DNA from: Ceratotherium simum simum
Taxonomy: Eukaryota > Chordata > Mammalia > Perissodactyla > Rhinocerotidae
Direction of reading: 5' to 3'
Assembly (NCBI RefSeq): GCF_000283155.1
Contig: NW_004454170.1
Location: 14,110,927 to 14,174,926 of the forward strand
DNA length: 64,000 nucleotides
The position numbers and the translations under genes were made by a program. Of the stretch, positions 55,350 through 64,000 are shown piece by piece. The first letter of the stretch is position 1, and every line of letters begins with the position of its first letter. Below the pieces are notes generated by a model, which made no database searches, had not been told where the DNA came from, and saw only the letters and a list, made by a program, of their open reading frames with translations.

Positions 55350-56985
55350 GAACTGCTGAGCCTTCCATTAACAGGCCATCAAGACTAACCTCTCCTGCCT
55401 TCTATCTCTTTTTACTCAACCTCTCTCAGAACTCTAAGACCCTATCATTCCTCCATCCAACTCCCTCCAGTCTGGATCCCGTAGTCCTGTGTCCATCCTT
55501 TCCATCCTTCTCTATCCTCTCCTCTCTGGGCCATATGGAAAACCTGGTCTGTCTTCACCTTCTCTGCATGGTTCTTTCACTTTCCTTCCCTAATCAAAAT
55601 CTTGTTCTTCCTAAGGACACAAGCAAAGGTTGCTTTTTCCTGTGTAGCCCATGAACTTCAGAGCCTGGTTGAAGTTCTGCTAGCTCCCAGTGCTACTTTT
55701 GAAGCTTTCATTTCCCTTTCCTTCTTCAAAATATCCAGCTAATTTGAAGCTCATACCATCATAATACAATTCACTCACTTCTGCCTCCTTGTAGATCAGA
55801 TATATCAACCTCCTAATCACTCCTCGACTTACTGATGACTTTTTTCCCAGTCCAACACCCTTAATGTCCTCACTATCCTCCCTACCCAGAAAAAATCATT
55901 CACATGCAAACCCCTTTAATTACTTTCTCCCTGTCTCTCTCCTTCTTACATTCCTGGAAAATCTCCAAACCTAATTAACCTCAACTCTGGCCATATTCTT
56001 GTAACCGTAGTTTGATAAAGAAAACTTTCATACTGCTGAATAGTTCTACTATAAATTCATGACTCAAGTAATAAATGGATACCTGACACTTCCCAACAAC
56101 CCTACTTACTGTTCTCCAGTACCTCTGTTTTCCAACTCTCATAGACAACTATTTCATACTTTCTCCTCTCTGATCAAACATGCCTGTCTCACCTTAGTCA
56201 ATGACCTGATCTCATATTTTCCCAAGAAATTAGAAGCAATTTAAATGGAGTTCCCTTATCTTTCTATATATCTACTTTCTTCTGTACCTATTCTTTCTAC
56301 CTTCCTTTCTGCAGTTACTAAAGTAGATGTGCCCCTTCTTCTTAAAAAACCCACCCGTTCCAGTGGGGTCTCCTGATCCATGTCTTTTCGTTACCTTGCG
56401 GTTATGTGCTCTCTCTCCTACATCATCTGTTTCTTCCACTCTTATGAATCAGTCTCATCTGGTCTAGTTTCTCTGATCTTAAAAATCACTCTCCCTTGAC
56501 CTAAAGTACCCTCAAGTTTTCACTCCATTTCTTTCCTTCTCTTTACAGCAGAAAGCTCAAAAGAGTAATTGTATCTCCTATCATCACATTTTTACCTCTC
56601 AGTCTCATCTTAACCACTTCAATCAAGCGTCTGACTCTTCTATTTTCTTGTCAAGGTCACCAATAAACCTGATCTTGCTAAATCTAATAGACACATCTGT
56701 GCCTTAATCTTATCAAACCTCTTAGCAACAGTTAGCATTATTGGCCACTCTCTATTTCCTGAAACACTTTCTTCCCTTGGCCTTAGTGTCACCCAGTCTC
56801 CTAATTTTCCTCTTACCTCACAGGCCTTTTCTTTTTCACACTTAAGCCCCTCTTTTTCTACCAACCTCTGTACTTTGGAGCTTTCTGAGATTCTCTCCTT
56901 TTTCTCTACCTACATTTATTTCCCAGGTGATCTTACCTGAGTCTTTAGTTCCAGTCACTTCCACCAGCAGAATACAGATCCCTGA
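55350..56985 (+). mobile_element. L2 LINE, ORF2 reverse-transcriptase remnant
   Basis: About 1.6 kb of pyrimidine-rich sequence follows L2 ORF2. Landmarks are ctgacacttcccaacaaccc, caatgacctgatctcatatt, agaaattagaagcaatttaa, tgtcaaggtcaccaataaac, ctgatcttgctaaatctaat, tattggccactctctatttc and ctgaaacactttcttccctt. In active relatives this region encodes the start of the reverse transcriptase, including the block that reads AAFDTVDH. Here that block and the frame are destroyed. The copy ends before the YADD active-site region. Confidence 0.7.
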
Positions 56986-58611
56986 CTAGGCTTCACAGTC
57001 TTTAAAGAAACAAGCAAGGACGATTCCAGGCAGAAATTAGGTTGCATTCAACCAAGCACAGTCCCATCAAAACCAGACAAGTTTTCAGAGTCACATCCTG
57101 AGGTTCATTGACATACCTACTTCTCCCCAGGTGATGGTCTTTCCCCAGAAGAGGGTATACACAGGCTTATCCAGAGCCATCCTTTTTGTTTAACCTTCAC
57201 GGTGCCACTAAAATTCTCTTAAAGTCCCTCTTCCTTCCTTTCCAAAGTCCACTTCCTGTCACAGAATATTTCAGAGTGAAATCCCCCACAAGTACCTCTC
57301 ATTTACACAGATATCCTGACTCCACATCCAGGATTTTTTCCAGTATGTCAGGCTGCCCCTTAGAAACTTATAGATGTTTCATTCTATGCTACTCTGTATA
57401 TGTCTTTTGCATGAGATTCTTATTCTCCACCCGTCCCCCCCGCAAAAATAATTGACCATCCGTATATGGCTCCATAAAATACTAGCAGGCAATGCACTAT
57501 GACACAGAGAAGTTTATTTTTCCGAACAAGTAAAACAAAAAGCTTGGCTTAAAAATAATAAACACTTTATACTCGTGTGTATAAACACCAAAAAAAAAAC
57601 CCATATTGCTTTTCTCTTGTTTTCCTTTGCAACAATCTATTACTATGTCAGATTTCAAAACAAAAGCTAGTTTCCATAGGAAGGAAAAACGGATTAAGTC
57701 AAACAATGAAGAAAAGAGTAATGCTCGCAAAGTTTAGATTTAAAATCTTACATAGCTTTTCCGAAGATGCTGATGTTTACTGGCACTTTACTACTTTTAA
57801 TCCCGTACATGCAATTCAGACCTCTACGGAGACAAAGCTATATACCTATAAACAAAACAAACAACACAGTGGACCCTTCCTGGGGTAAGCTTTGGATAAA
57901 TTTCTTTTGCAACTCTCTCCAAATTTGAGTATATATCTCCTTCTCTAGCCGTTTTAAAATAGGTTGGGTTCTAAACTGTCAGGAAAGATAAGTGACAACT
58001 AAACTAAAGTAAGGTATGAACAAAGGTCTCATTTCATGTTTCTCAAAGCATGTTCCACTGACAACGCATTGGGTAGTAATGATGTTTATGACACAGTCTA
58101 TACTTTTGTTTGGGTTATGAATCATTTAGTTATGACCTTTAATAAGAACCAGACATTGCCTCATTACTGTCTTGTCAAGAAGTAGGCCTTGCAATGAATT
58201 CTAGTGAAGTCTATGTATTTTTCCCGTTAGTGTGGTATGTGTGTTAAAAATTAAGAGTGAGATTATTAGATGATCTGTTCAGGTCAGTGGCTCTAGGACT
58301 ATAAATCTGGGGCTAGTAAGTATTCATTCATTTTTATTAGAAATTCTGAGATTATGTAAGAGAGAAGTACTGGAACAGTCAGATTCCTGAGTCTTACTGA
58401 CCATCGCTGAACTAGGTACATAGGAAGGGACCATAAAACAACTGTGTTCCAACTTTGGGTGCCGTAGGAGCTCAGAGGACATAGACGTAGACTATCCGAT
58501 ACCACAGCCATTTGCTACTTGATCTTGGCGTTTAAGGCATATTATTGAGCCAAGAGTTCAACTGATGAGAAAACTATTATAAGGGCAGGAATGATCCTGA
58601 ATGGCCTAAAT
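56986..58611. other. Unassigned, repeat-poor sequence
   Basis: No gene or repeat family is recognised. Frames of 60-100 codons at 57186-57455, 57497-57730 (minus) and 57577-57888 have no recognisable domains. Confidence 0.5.
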
Positions 58612-58810
58612 GTTTAGGGGCCAGGCAGACCTGTATTTCAATCTCAGCTCCACCTTGTACCAGATGTGTGACTTTAGGCAAATTGATTAATTTTTCAGCT
58701 GCAATTTCTTCTTCTGAAAATCAGAGTGCTAATATGTAACCTCAGCAAAACTGTAGTTTGGATTTAATGATGTAAATGTGTATACAGTACCTGTTCCTAT
58801 TAAAAGTTAG
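58612..58810 (+). mobile_element. MIR SINE
   Basis: The copy reads ggccaggcagacctgtattt, caatctcagctccaccttgt, gatgtgtgactttaggcaaa and atgtgtatacagtacctgtt. Confidence 0.85.
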
Positions 58811-59394
58811 TTCCTTTCTCTTGAACAATTTTACATGGGGAATCAGTGGCTTATTTCATTTTATCACGGTCGTTACTGGTTCGCTTAGGTATTCACTAGA
58901 GTATTTGCTTATATGTTGCCTATTTAGAGACAAAAATATTTCTTGGGCTTTGGTGCTCAATGATAAAGCTAACTCCATCTGGTGACCCATTTTGTGGATG
59001 GAACTCATAGCTTACAAACACTGTTGAGCTGCAATAATAAGAATATTAAAGACTTTATAAAACAAAGTAATGCCTGAGGGCCCAGCTAGATTTTTTTAAC
59101 TAGATTTAGTCATTTTGTATCACTCACTGAGTTCACTAAAGCATATGCTCCAGAGCAAAGGGAAGGAAGTGGTTATCTCAACTGAAAAAAACAATGATGA
59201 TGAGAATGCTGAAGAAAATAAGATGAGAACAGAACAAACACGAATTCTAACAAAATATTCCTCTGGCTTCACTGATAAGTACATGGTAAATGCCATACTA
59301 GTCAAAACAATGGTATTTCCAACTTAGGCTTCTGCCCTGAGCCTGACTGTTCTTTTTGACCTGAATGTGAAACGATAGGAATAGAAACCAATCA
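58811..59394. other. Unassigned sequence
   Basis: No gene or repeat is recognised. Opposing short frames at 59115-59327 lack domains. Confidence 0.5.
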
Positions 59395-60238
59395 AGGAAG
59401 ATCTTGGCTTGAATAATACACAAAAATCAATTCTAGGAGGTTTAAATATTTGATTATACAAAATTACTGGAAGATAACACCAAAGACAACAATTTTATTT
59501 TTTCAAGTCATACAAAGATTTGGCTACACACAATTTTAAATTGTATGTATATCAACAAAATCTAAATTAAAGACAAACGTCAAACTGAAAAAAAGTTTTC
59601 ATAACATATATGACAGACAATGAATCATTGACACTAAAGTATAAAGTGCTCTTGTAAATAAACAAGAAAAAATGATCACAGTAATAGAAGACAAAGGAAA
59701 TAAATAGGAAATTCACAAAAGAGAAAATTAAAAGGGTCAATATTTATTTTTTAAAAGTTTAACCTCACTGCTACTCAAATAAATGCAAATTAAAGCAATT
59801 AGATAATATTGTATCTATCAAATTCACTAAAAAAAATTCTTTTAAATATTAATGCCCAGAACAGACAATGGTAAAATATGAAGGCGACAATATTGGGCAG
59901 GGGTGGGAGAGTCTGACAAATTTGTTAAAAGGTTAAAAATATTGCATCTTCTGACTCAACAAATCTACTTTTAATAATATATTATAATAAAATAATCATG
60001 AGTGTGCACAAAATATTTTTCATAAAAATGTACAAAATGGCAATATTAGAATATAAGAAATTGGAAACAAGTGCTCCAGAATAGAAGATTGCTAATTAGA
60101 TTATGTTACAGTCATACAACAAAACTGTATGCAAATGATGTTGGGGAAGAATATTTAATAACATAGAAATATATTAATAATTGAATATTAAGTTTAAAAA
60201 AAGCTATGAAACAGTACGGATAGCATTCTTCCATAAAG

Positions 60239-60304
60239 GAAAGAAGGAAGGAAGGAAGGAAGGAAGGAAGGAAGGAAGGAAGGAAGGAAGGAAGGAAGGA
60301 AGGA
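60239..60304. repeat. (AAGG)n microsatellite
   Basis: About 15 uninterrupted aagg units (60244-60303) follow a shorter interrupted start, inside the L1ME 3'UTR. Purity and length suggest that it varies between individuals. Frames on both strands here are artefacts. Confidence 0.98.
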
Positions 60305-60375
60305 TGAAAGGGAAGAGAAAACACAAATATATTAATAGTAGTTTACTCTGGATAGTAGAAATTTGGGTGATTTTT

Positions 60376-60904
60376 TTCCAGCTTTATTGAAATATGATTG
60401 ACATATAACATTGTGTAAGTTGAAGGTATATAATGTGATGATTTGATATATGTATACATTGTGAAATGATTACCACAAAAAGATTAGTTAACACATCCAT
60501 CACCTCACATAGTTACCTTTCTGTGTGTGTGTGGTGAGAACATTTAAGATTCACTCTCTTAGCAACTTTCAAGTATACAATACCATATTATTAACTATAG
60601 TCACCATGCTGTACATTAGATCCTCAGAACTTATTCATCTTATAACTGAAAGTTTATACCCTTTGACCAACATGTCCTCCTCTCCCCTCCCCTCTAGCCC
60701 CTGGCAACCACCAATGTGCTGTTTCTATGAGTTCAACTTTTTTAGATTCCACATGTAAATGAGATCATACAGTATTTGTCTTTCTCTGTCTTACTGATTT
60801 CACTTAGCATAATGCCCTTGAGGTTCATCCATGTTGTCACAAATGGCAGAATTTCCTTCTTTTTTATGGCTTAATAATATTTCATTGTCTGTATGCATAT
60901 ACAT
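60376..60904 (-). mobile_element. L1M-class LINE 3' fragment, inverted inside an L1ME
   Basis: The plus strand reads cagctttattgaaatatgat, attaactatagtcaccatgc, tgtacattagatcctcagaa, cctggcaaccaccaatgtgc, gattccacatgtaaatgaga and tcatccatgttgtcacaaat, the reverse complement of an L1M 3'UTR and end of ORF2. A 10-bp target duplication, ggtgattttt at 60366-60375 versus ggtaattttt at 60905-60914, brackets it. Confidence 0.9.
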
Positions 60905-61689
60905 GGTAATTTTTAGAATTTTGTTTTGCTTTTTAATATTATCTGTATTTATTACAATGTATATGCATAACTATAGTAATTTTGAAGCTATTTTTAAAGG
61001 GAAAATATATTGCCCAAATATTCCAATCAATTAAAAAATCATGGTTTTTAACTGGTTAGAGCCTATAAAAGATAGACGACTCCCTGACAAATGTCGAGAG
61101 AAAAATTTTAAACATGTTTTGTGAAAAATTGGACTGTAATATAATAATAATTAATAGCCAAATATTTTACTATGAGTAAAGTGATTTCAAACTAACTTCA
61201 CTGTTTTTGTAGATAGAACAAGTTGGTGATTCTAAAAAATGCTATAGACACTGTGTAAGTAGATTTCTGCAAAGCATTTGGAGTTTCTCATAATATCCTG
61301 GTGGATAAGATGGTGAAAGTAAACCTGAGTGAATTATAAATTTGTTGAACAGTTCAAACACTCAAGATAGTTAAGACACAATTACGCCAACACAGAAGGA
61401 GGTTCCTCATGGAGTGCAACAGAGTTCGGTTAGCAATCCGTCTTAGATATTTGTACTCAAAAATAAGATGATGACACAATTTTCAAGTTTGTGGAGGCCT
61501 CAAGCTGAAAGATAATAGAAAAAACAAAAATCCAAGACTCAAAAGTATCTTGTCAAGTTGGAATGCAGGGTCAGAACCAACCCAGGAGACTGGATACGAA
61601 AAATAGTTTCATTCTTGAGTACGTGCTTGGAATGATTTGTAAAAGCTGTTGGAATACTGTGTTGAGAGGAATTCTAAAGGCACATGGGG

Positions 61690-61980
61690 CTCTGGGAGAA
61701 GAGTGTTGAAATCAGTCAACAACATCTGGTGGTTACCTCCATACAAGGAGGCTGCGATATCTCAAAATTAGGGATTTATTTATTTACTCATTCATTTATA
61801 TAATAACAATTTACATAGGTTTCCCATGTGCTCAGGGGGAAAGAGTGCTGAAACCATTCAACAATGTCTGGAGTTGTGATCACACAGTAAACTGATAACC
61901 TGAAGGTGATGGGGGAGATTTGTTTATTTATTCACTCATTTATTTACCAACTACTCACATAGAGTTTCCTATGTGCTAAG
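61690..61980. repeat. Imperfect tandem duplication, two units of about 145 bp
   Basis: Unit 1 (about 61690-61834) and unit 2 (about 61835-61980) share, in the same order, gagtgttgaaatcagtcaac versus gagtgctgaaaccattcaac, atttatttactcattcattt versus gtttatttattcactcattt, and ggtttcccatgtgct versus agtttcctatgtgct. The identity looks like roughly 70 percent by eye. Confidence 0.7.
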
Positions 61981-62135
61981 CATCATTCTAAGGGCTTCAA
62001 AACATTAAATCATTTGATTCTCACAACAATCATCTGATATAAGATACTGTTATTATTCCCTCTTTACAAAAGACAGATTAGGTAACTTGCCCAAGGGATT
62101 CAAACGCAGGAAGTCTGTTTCCAGACTGGGCGTCC
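61935..62135 (-). mobile_element. MIR SINE
   Basis: The plus strand reads cctatgtgctaagcatcatt, tttgattctcacaacaatca, ctctttacaaaagacagatt and aggtaacttgcccaagggat. Its 5' side overlaps the second unit of the local duplication. Confidence 0.8.
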
Positions 62136-62407
62136 CTAAGCACCTTACTATTATGCACAACATCTTGCACAATATATGGACCATTATTATACCCATAATA
62201 AATTTTAAGTTATTTAAAGATAAATTTCAAGTCCTAAATTTAGGACCAGAATATATAACATGTTATGTAAATATAGAATAGGAGAGACAGATTCATATTA
62301 AAAAATTTGGGATTTATTTCAAGTCCAAGAATAATAATGCTAAACTTCCAGATTTCATTAGTAGGAAAGAAATAAAAGAGAGAAATTAAAGGAAAAAGAA
62401 TTAGAAT

Positions 62408-63112
62408 TTTTTGATCGCCTACTGGGTGCTAAGTACTTTATATAATATCTTATTTACTCTTGATTACATCTCTTGGAGGTAGGTACTCTTGGTAGGTTGG
62501 TTACATTATGGGCTTCAATGGCTTCCCTCTACCCACCTCCATTGCAATGTGACTTTATAACTCCTCTTCTCCCTCCATCAAGAGATGGAATCTTCACCGC
62601 TTGAATTTTGCCTGGATTTGCTTTGGTCAAAAGAACGCAACCAAAGTAACATTGCACCAGTTCTGAATCCAGGTCTCACTGGCGTATGTGCTTCCACTCT
62701 CCCTCTCTTAGAACCTTGCTAGTCACCATATGAACAGTTGTAGACTGGCCTGCTAGAAGATGAGAGACCATTTAAGTCATTGCAACTGAAATCATCCTAA
62801 ATCAGACCAGCTCCCAGTCAACCTACCGACTTTTGATACGTAGTAGAGTCCAGCCAAGTTCAGCCAACTCTCTCTTAGTCTCTTGAGAAATAATATATAG
62901 TTATTGTTTTAAGTCATTAATTTTTGGGGTGGTTTGTGAACACAGCGATAGTCATATGATACAGAATGATTTTTTTCTTTTATAAATGTAGAAATTGAAG
63001 CTCAAAGAAGTATTTTACCAAAATCACCCAGTTTGTAAGTCAAACTAGGAAGTCGAACCCAATCTATTTCATTTCAAAGTTCAGCCTCCTAATGCTCTAC
63101 CCTATGTATAAC
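62408..63112 (-). mobile_element. MIR SINE split by an MLT1 LTR
   Basis: The first part (62408-62490) reads gcctactgggtgctaagtac and cttggaggtaggtactcttg. The second (62975-63112) reads gtagaaattgaagctcaaag, tcacccagtttgtaagtcaa and tcagcctcctaatgctctac. They join logically across the LTR. Confidence 0.75.
62495..62963 (+). mobile_element. MLT1-type LTR (ERVL-MaLR)
   Basis: The LTR reads ttcaatggcttccctctacc, ccatcaagagatggaatctt, tttgctttggtcaaaagaac, agactggcctgctagaagat, gagagaccatttaagtcatt and aatttttggggtggtttgtg, ending in tgataca. It is a solo LTR of about 470 bp in sense orientation with no viral coding region. Confidence 0.85.
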
Positions 63113-63340
63113 ATTCCAATAGTAGAATTACTGCCTCATGAGCTCTGCAATAAACTGGCCACATATGAAGTACTATATTTAATTCTACACAACTTAAAAA
63201 GAATCCAGAGGAAAGTGAAAAGAATTTTATAAAGTCTCTAAACTAAGAAAAAAAGAGAAAGAAAGGTTTGCTTAGGTTGGAGAAGATAAAACTCATGAAG
63301 GACATAAAGAGAGGGGGAAATTATTTTCTCTTGCTCCTCT

Positions 63341-64000
63341 CTCAGCTACTCTGATTCCTTTAGGGAACAAGCTCCCCACCACCTCTCATGGAAAGATACA
63401 ACTGGCCCCTCATGCCTCTTCTTGGATTTAGATGTTGAACTCTCAGTCCTCATGGTCTCCATCACACAAGGATCTTCTTGACTGTTACAGGCCCACCTTG
63501 AGCTTCTAGATAGCCCCTCCCAAGACCATCTCTGCCTCTGATCACACTGTCTTCAGCATGATGTTTTCTTAAATTCCTTTCCAGGTAACCATGCCTACCT
63601 TTGACTTGGCCTCTGAAACTTGCCTCTTCCCTCTATGATGCCATAATAAGGAAGCCCCTCCATACAACAAACACATACACATTTTCTCACCTGGCCTTGC
63701 TCCAGAGATCAATGGCTAAAACTGAAAGGATTTCATCAGATTTTAGCCTAATAAAAGGGAGATATGTCTAACAACTAGATTTGTCAAATAAAAGTGTTGG
63801 CCCTTCATGATGTAATGAAGACCCAACCCCAGGGAGCATGGTATGTTGCAGAAGAGAATCCTCATTATGTGATAACTTGGGTAAAACAAGCTGCTAAAAC
63901 AAATAAATACCAAATTTTTAGTAGCATTAAACAATATAATATTATGTCTCACTCCTCTATCAATCGATGAGAGTGCTTCTAGTTGACTGGTAGCTTTCTT
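63341..64000. other. Unassigned sequence to the window end
   Basis: No gene or repeat family is recognised. The minus-strand frame at 63743-63952 has no domain. Confidence 0.5.

Larger units (their letters stand above)
59395..61015 (+). mobile_element. L1ME-class LINE, late ORF2 and 3'UTR, with inserts
   Basis: Late ORF2 is recognisable in cacaaaaatcaattctagga, aaataaatgcaaattaaagc and gactcaacaaatctactttt. The 3'UTR follows (ttggaaacaagtgctccaga, tgttacagtcatacaac, agtttactctggatagtaga) and resumes after a nested L1 with atttttagaattttgttttg and acaatgtatatgcataacta. Inside it lie an (AAGG)n microsatellite and a minus-strand L1 fragment. It has no intact frame. Confidence 0.8.
61240..63340 (+). 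mobile_element. L3/CR1 LINE, reverse-transcriptase remnant in pieces
   Basis: The first piece (61240-61620) keeps the CR1-type reverse-transcriptase core in eroded form: tctgcaaagcatttggagtt, tctcataatatcctggtgga, taagatggtgaaagtaaacc, tcatggagtgcaacagagtt. A second piece (62200-62400) includes aagataaatttcaagtccta. A third (63115-63330) reads aatccagaggaaagtgaaaa and gcttaggttggagaagataa. The pieces are collinear with an L3/CR1 element and are separated by MIRs, an MLT1 and a local duplication. Nothing is translatable. Confidence 0.6.

Noticed and set aside
60181..60390. Basic Lys/Glu/Gly-rich repeat peptide
   Set aside because: It is a translation of the (AAGG)n microsatellite.

Overview
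The window is non-coding vertebrate nuclear DNA and I find no intact protein-coding gene, rRNA or true tRNA in its 64 kb. The best clue to the organism is a family of tRNA-derived SINEs whose head reads like ggccggccccgtggcttagc and whose tail contains gatgttagctcagggc. These are equine repetitive elements (ERE), a family restricted to odd-toed ungulates, so the source is a perissodactyl (horse, ass, zebra, rhinoceros or tapir); I cannot decide the genus from the sequence alone. The rest is an ordinary mammalian repeat complement: MIR, L2, L3/CR1, L1M-class and HAL1-like LINEs, MLT1-type LTRs, hAT and Tigger DNA transposons, and a few simple repeats. All open frames are short and lie in repeats, low-complexity DNA or unassigned sequence.

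Layout. 1-8 kb: one ERE with perfect target-site duplications (TSDs), an L3/CR1 3' end, L2 pieces, a second ERE, and an hAT-like element inside an L2. 8.5-18 kb: two L1M fragments, a long minus-strand L2 with a foreign insert, many MIRs, MLT1 LTRs and one ERE. 18-34 kb: mostly scattered L2/MIR, an L1M 3' end, long unassigned stretches, and an L1/HAL1 5'UTR-ORF1 remnant split by an MLT1. 34-38 kb: ERE-dense, including two EREs inserted one after the other at the same target, and an L2 carrying an extreme G homopolymer. 38-46 kb: MLT1, MIR and long unassigned AT-rich DNA. 46-54.5 kb: the most layered part, with an assembly gap inside an ERE, a three-level L1 nest, an ERE inside an MLT1, an ERE inside an ERE, and a Tigger MITE. 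54-64 kb: L2 reverse-transcriptase remnant, an L1ME invaded by an inverted L1 and carrying an (AAGG)n microsatellite, and an L3/CR1 reverse-transcriptase remnant split by MIRs and an MLT1.

Nothing here works together as a pathway. What can be read is an insertion chronology: L2, L3 and MIR are oldest, MLT1, hAT, Tigger and L1M intermediate, and ERE youngest, as nesting and TSD quality show. The window is probably intergenic or inside a large intron. I looked for an undescribed system and did not find one; the findings are structural (nested insertions, same-site insertion, assembly gap, G-run, inverted and tandem repeats, repeat-poor blocks that may hide conserved regulatory DNA). Family names were assigned by recognition, without running a repeat search, so subfamily labels are approximate and edges of old elements are uncertain by tens of bases.
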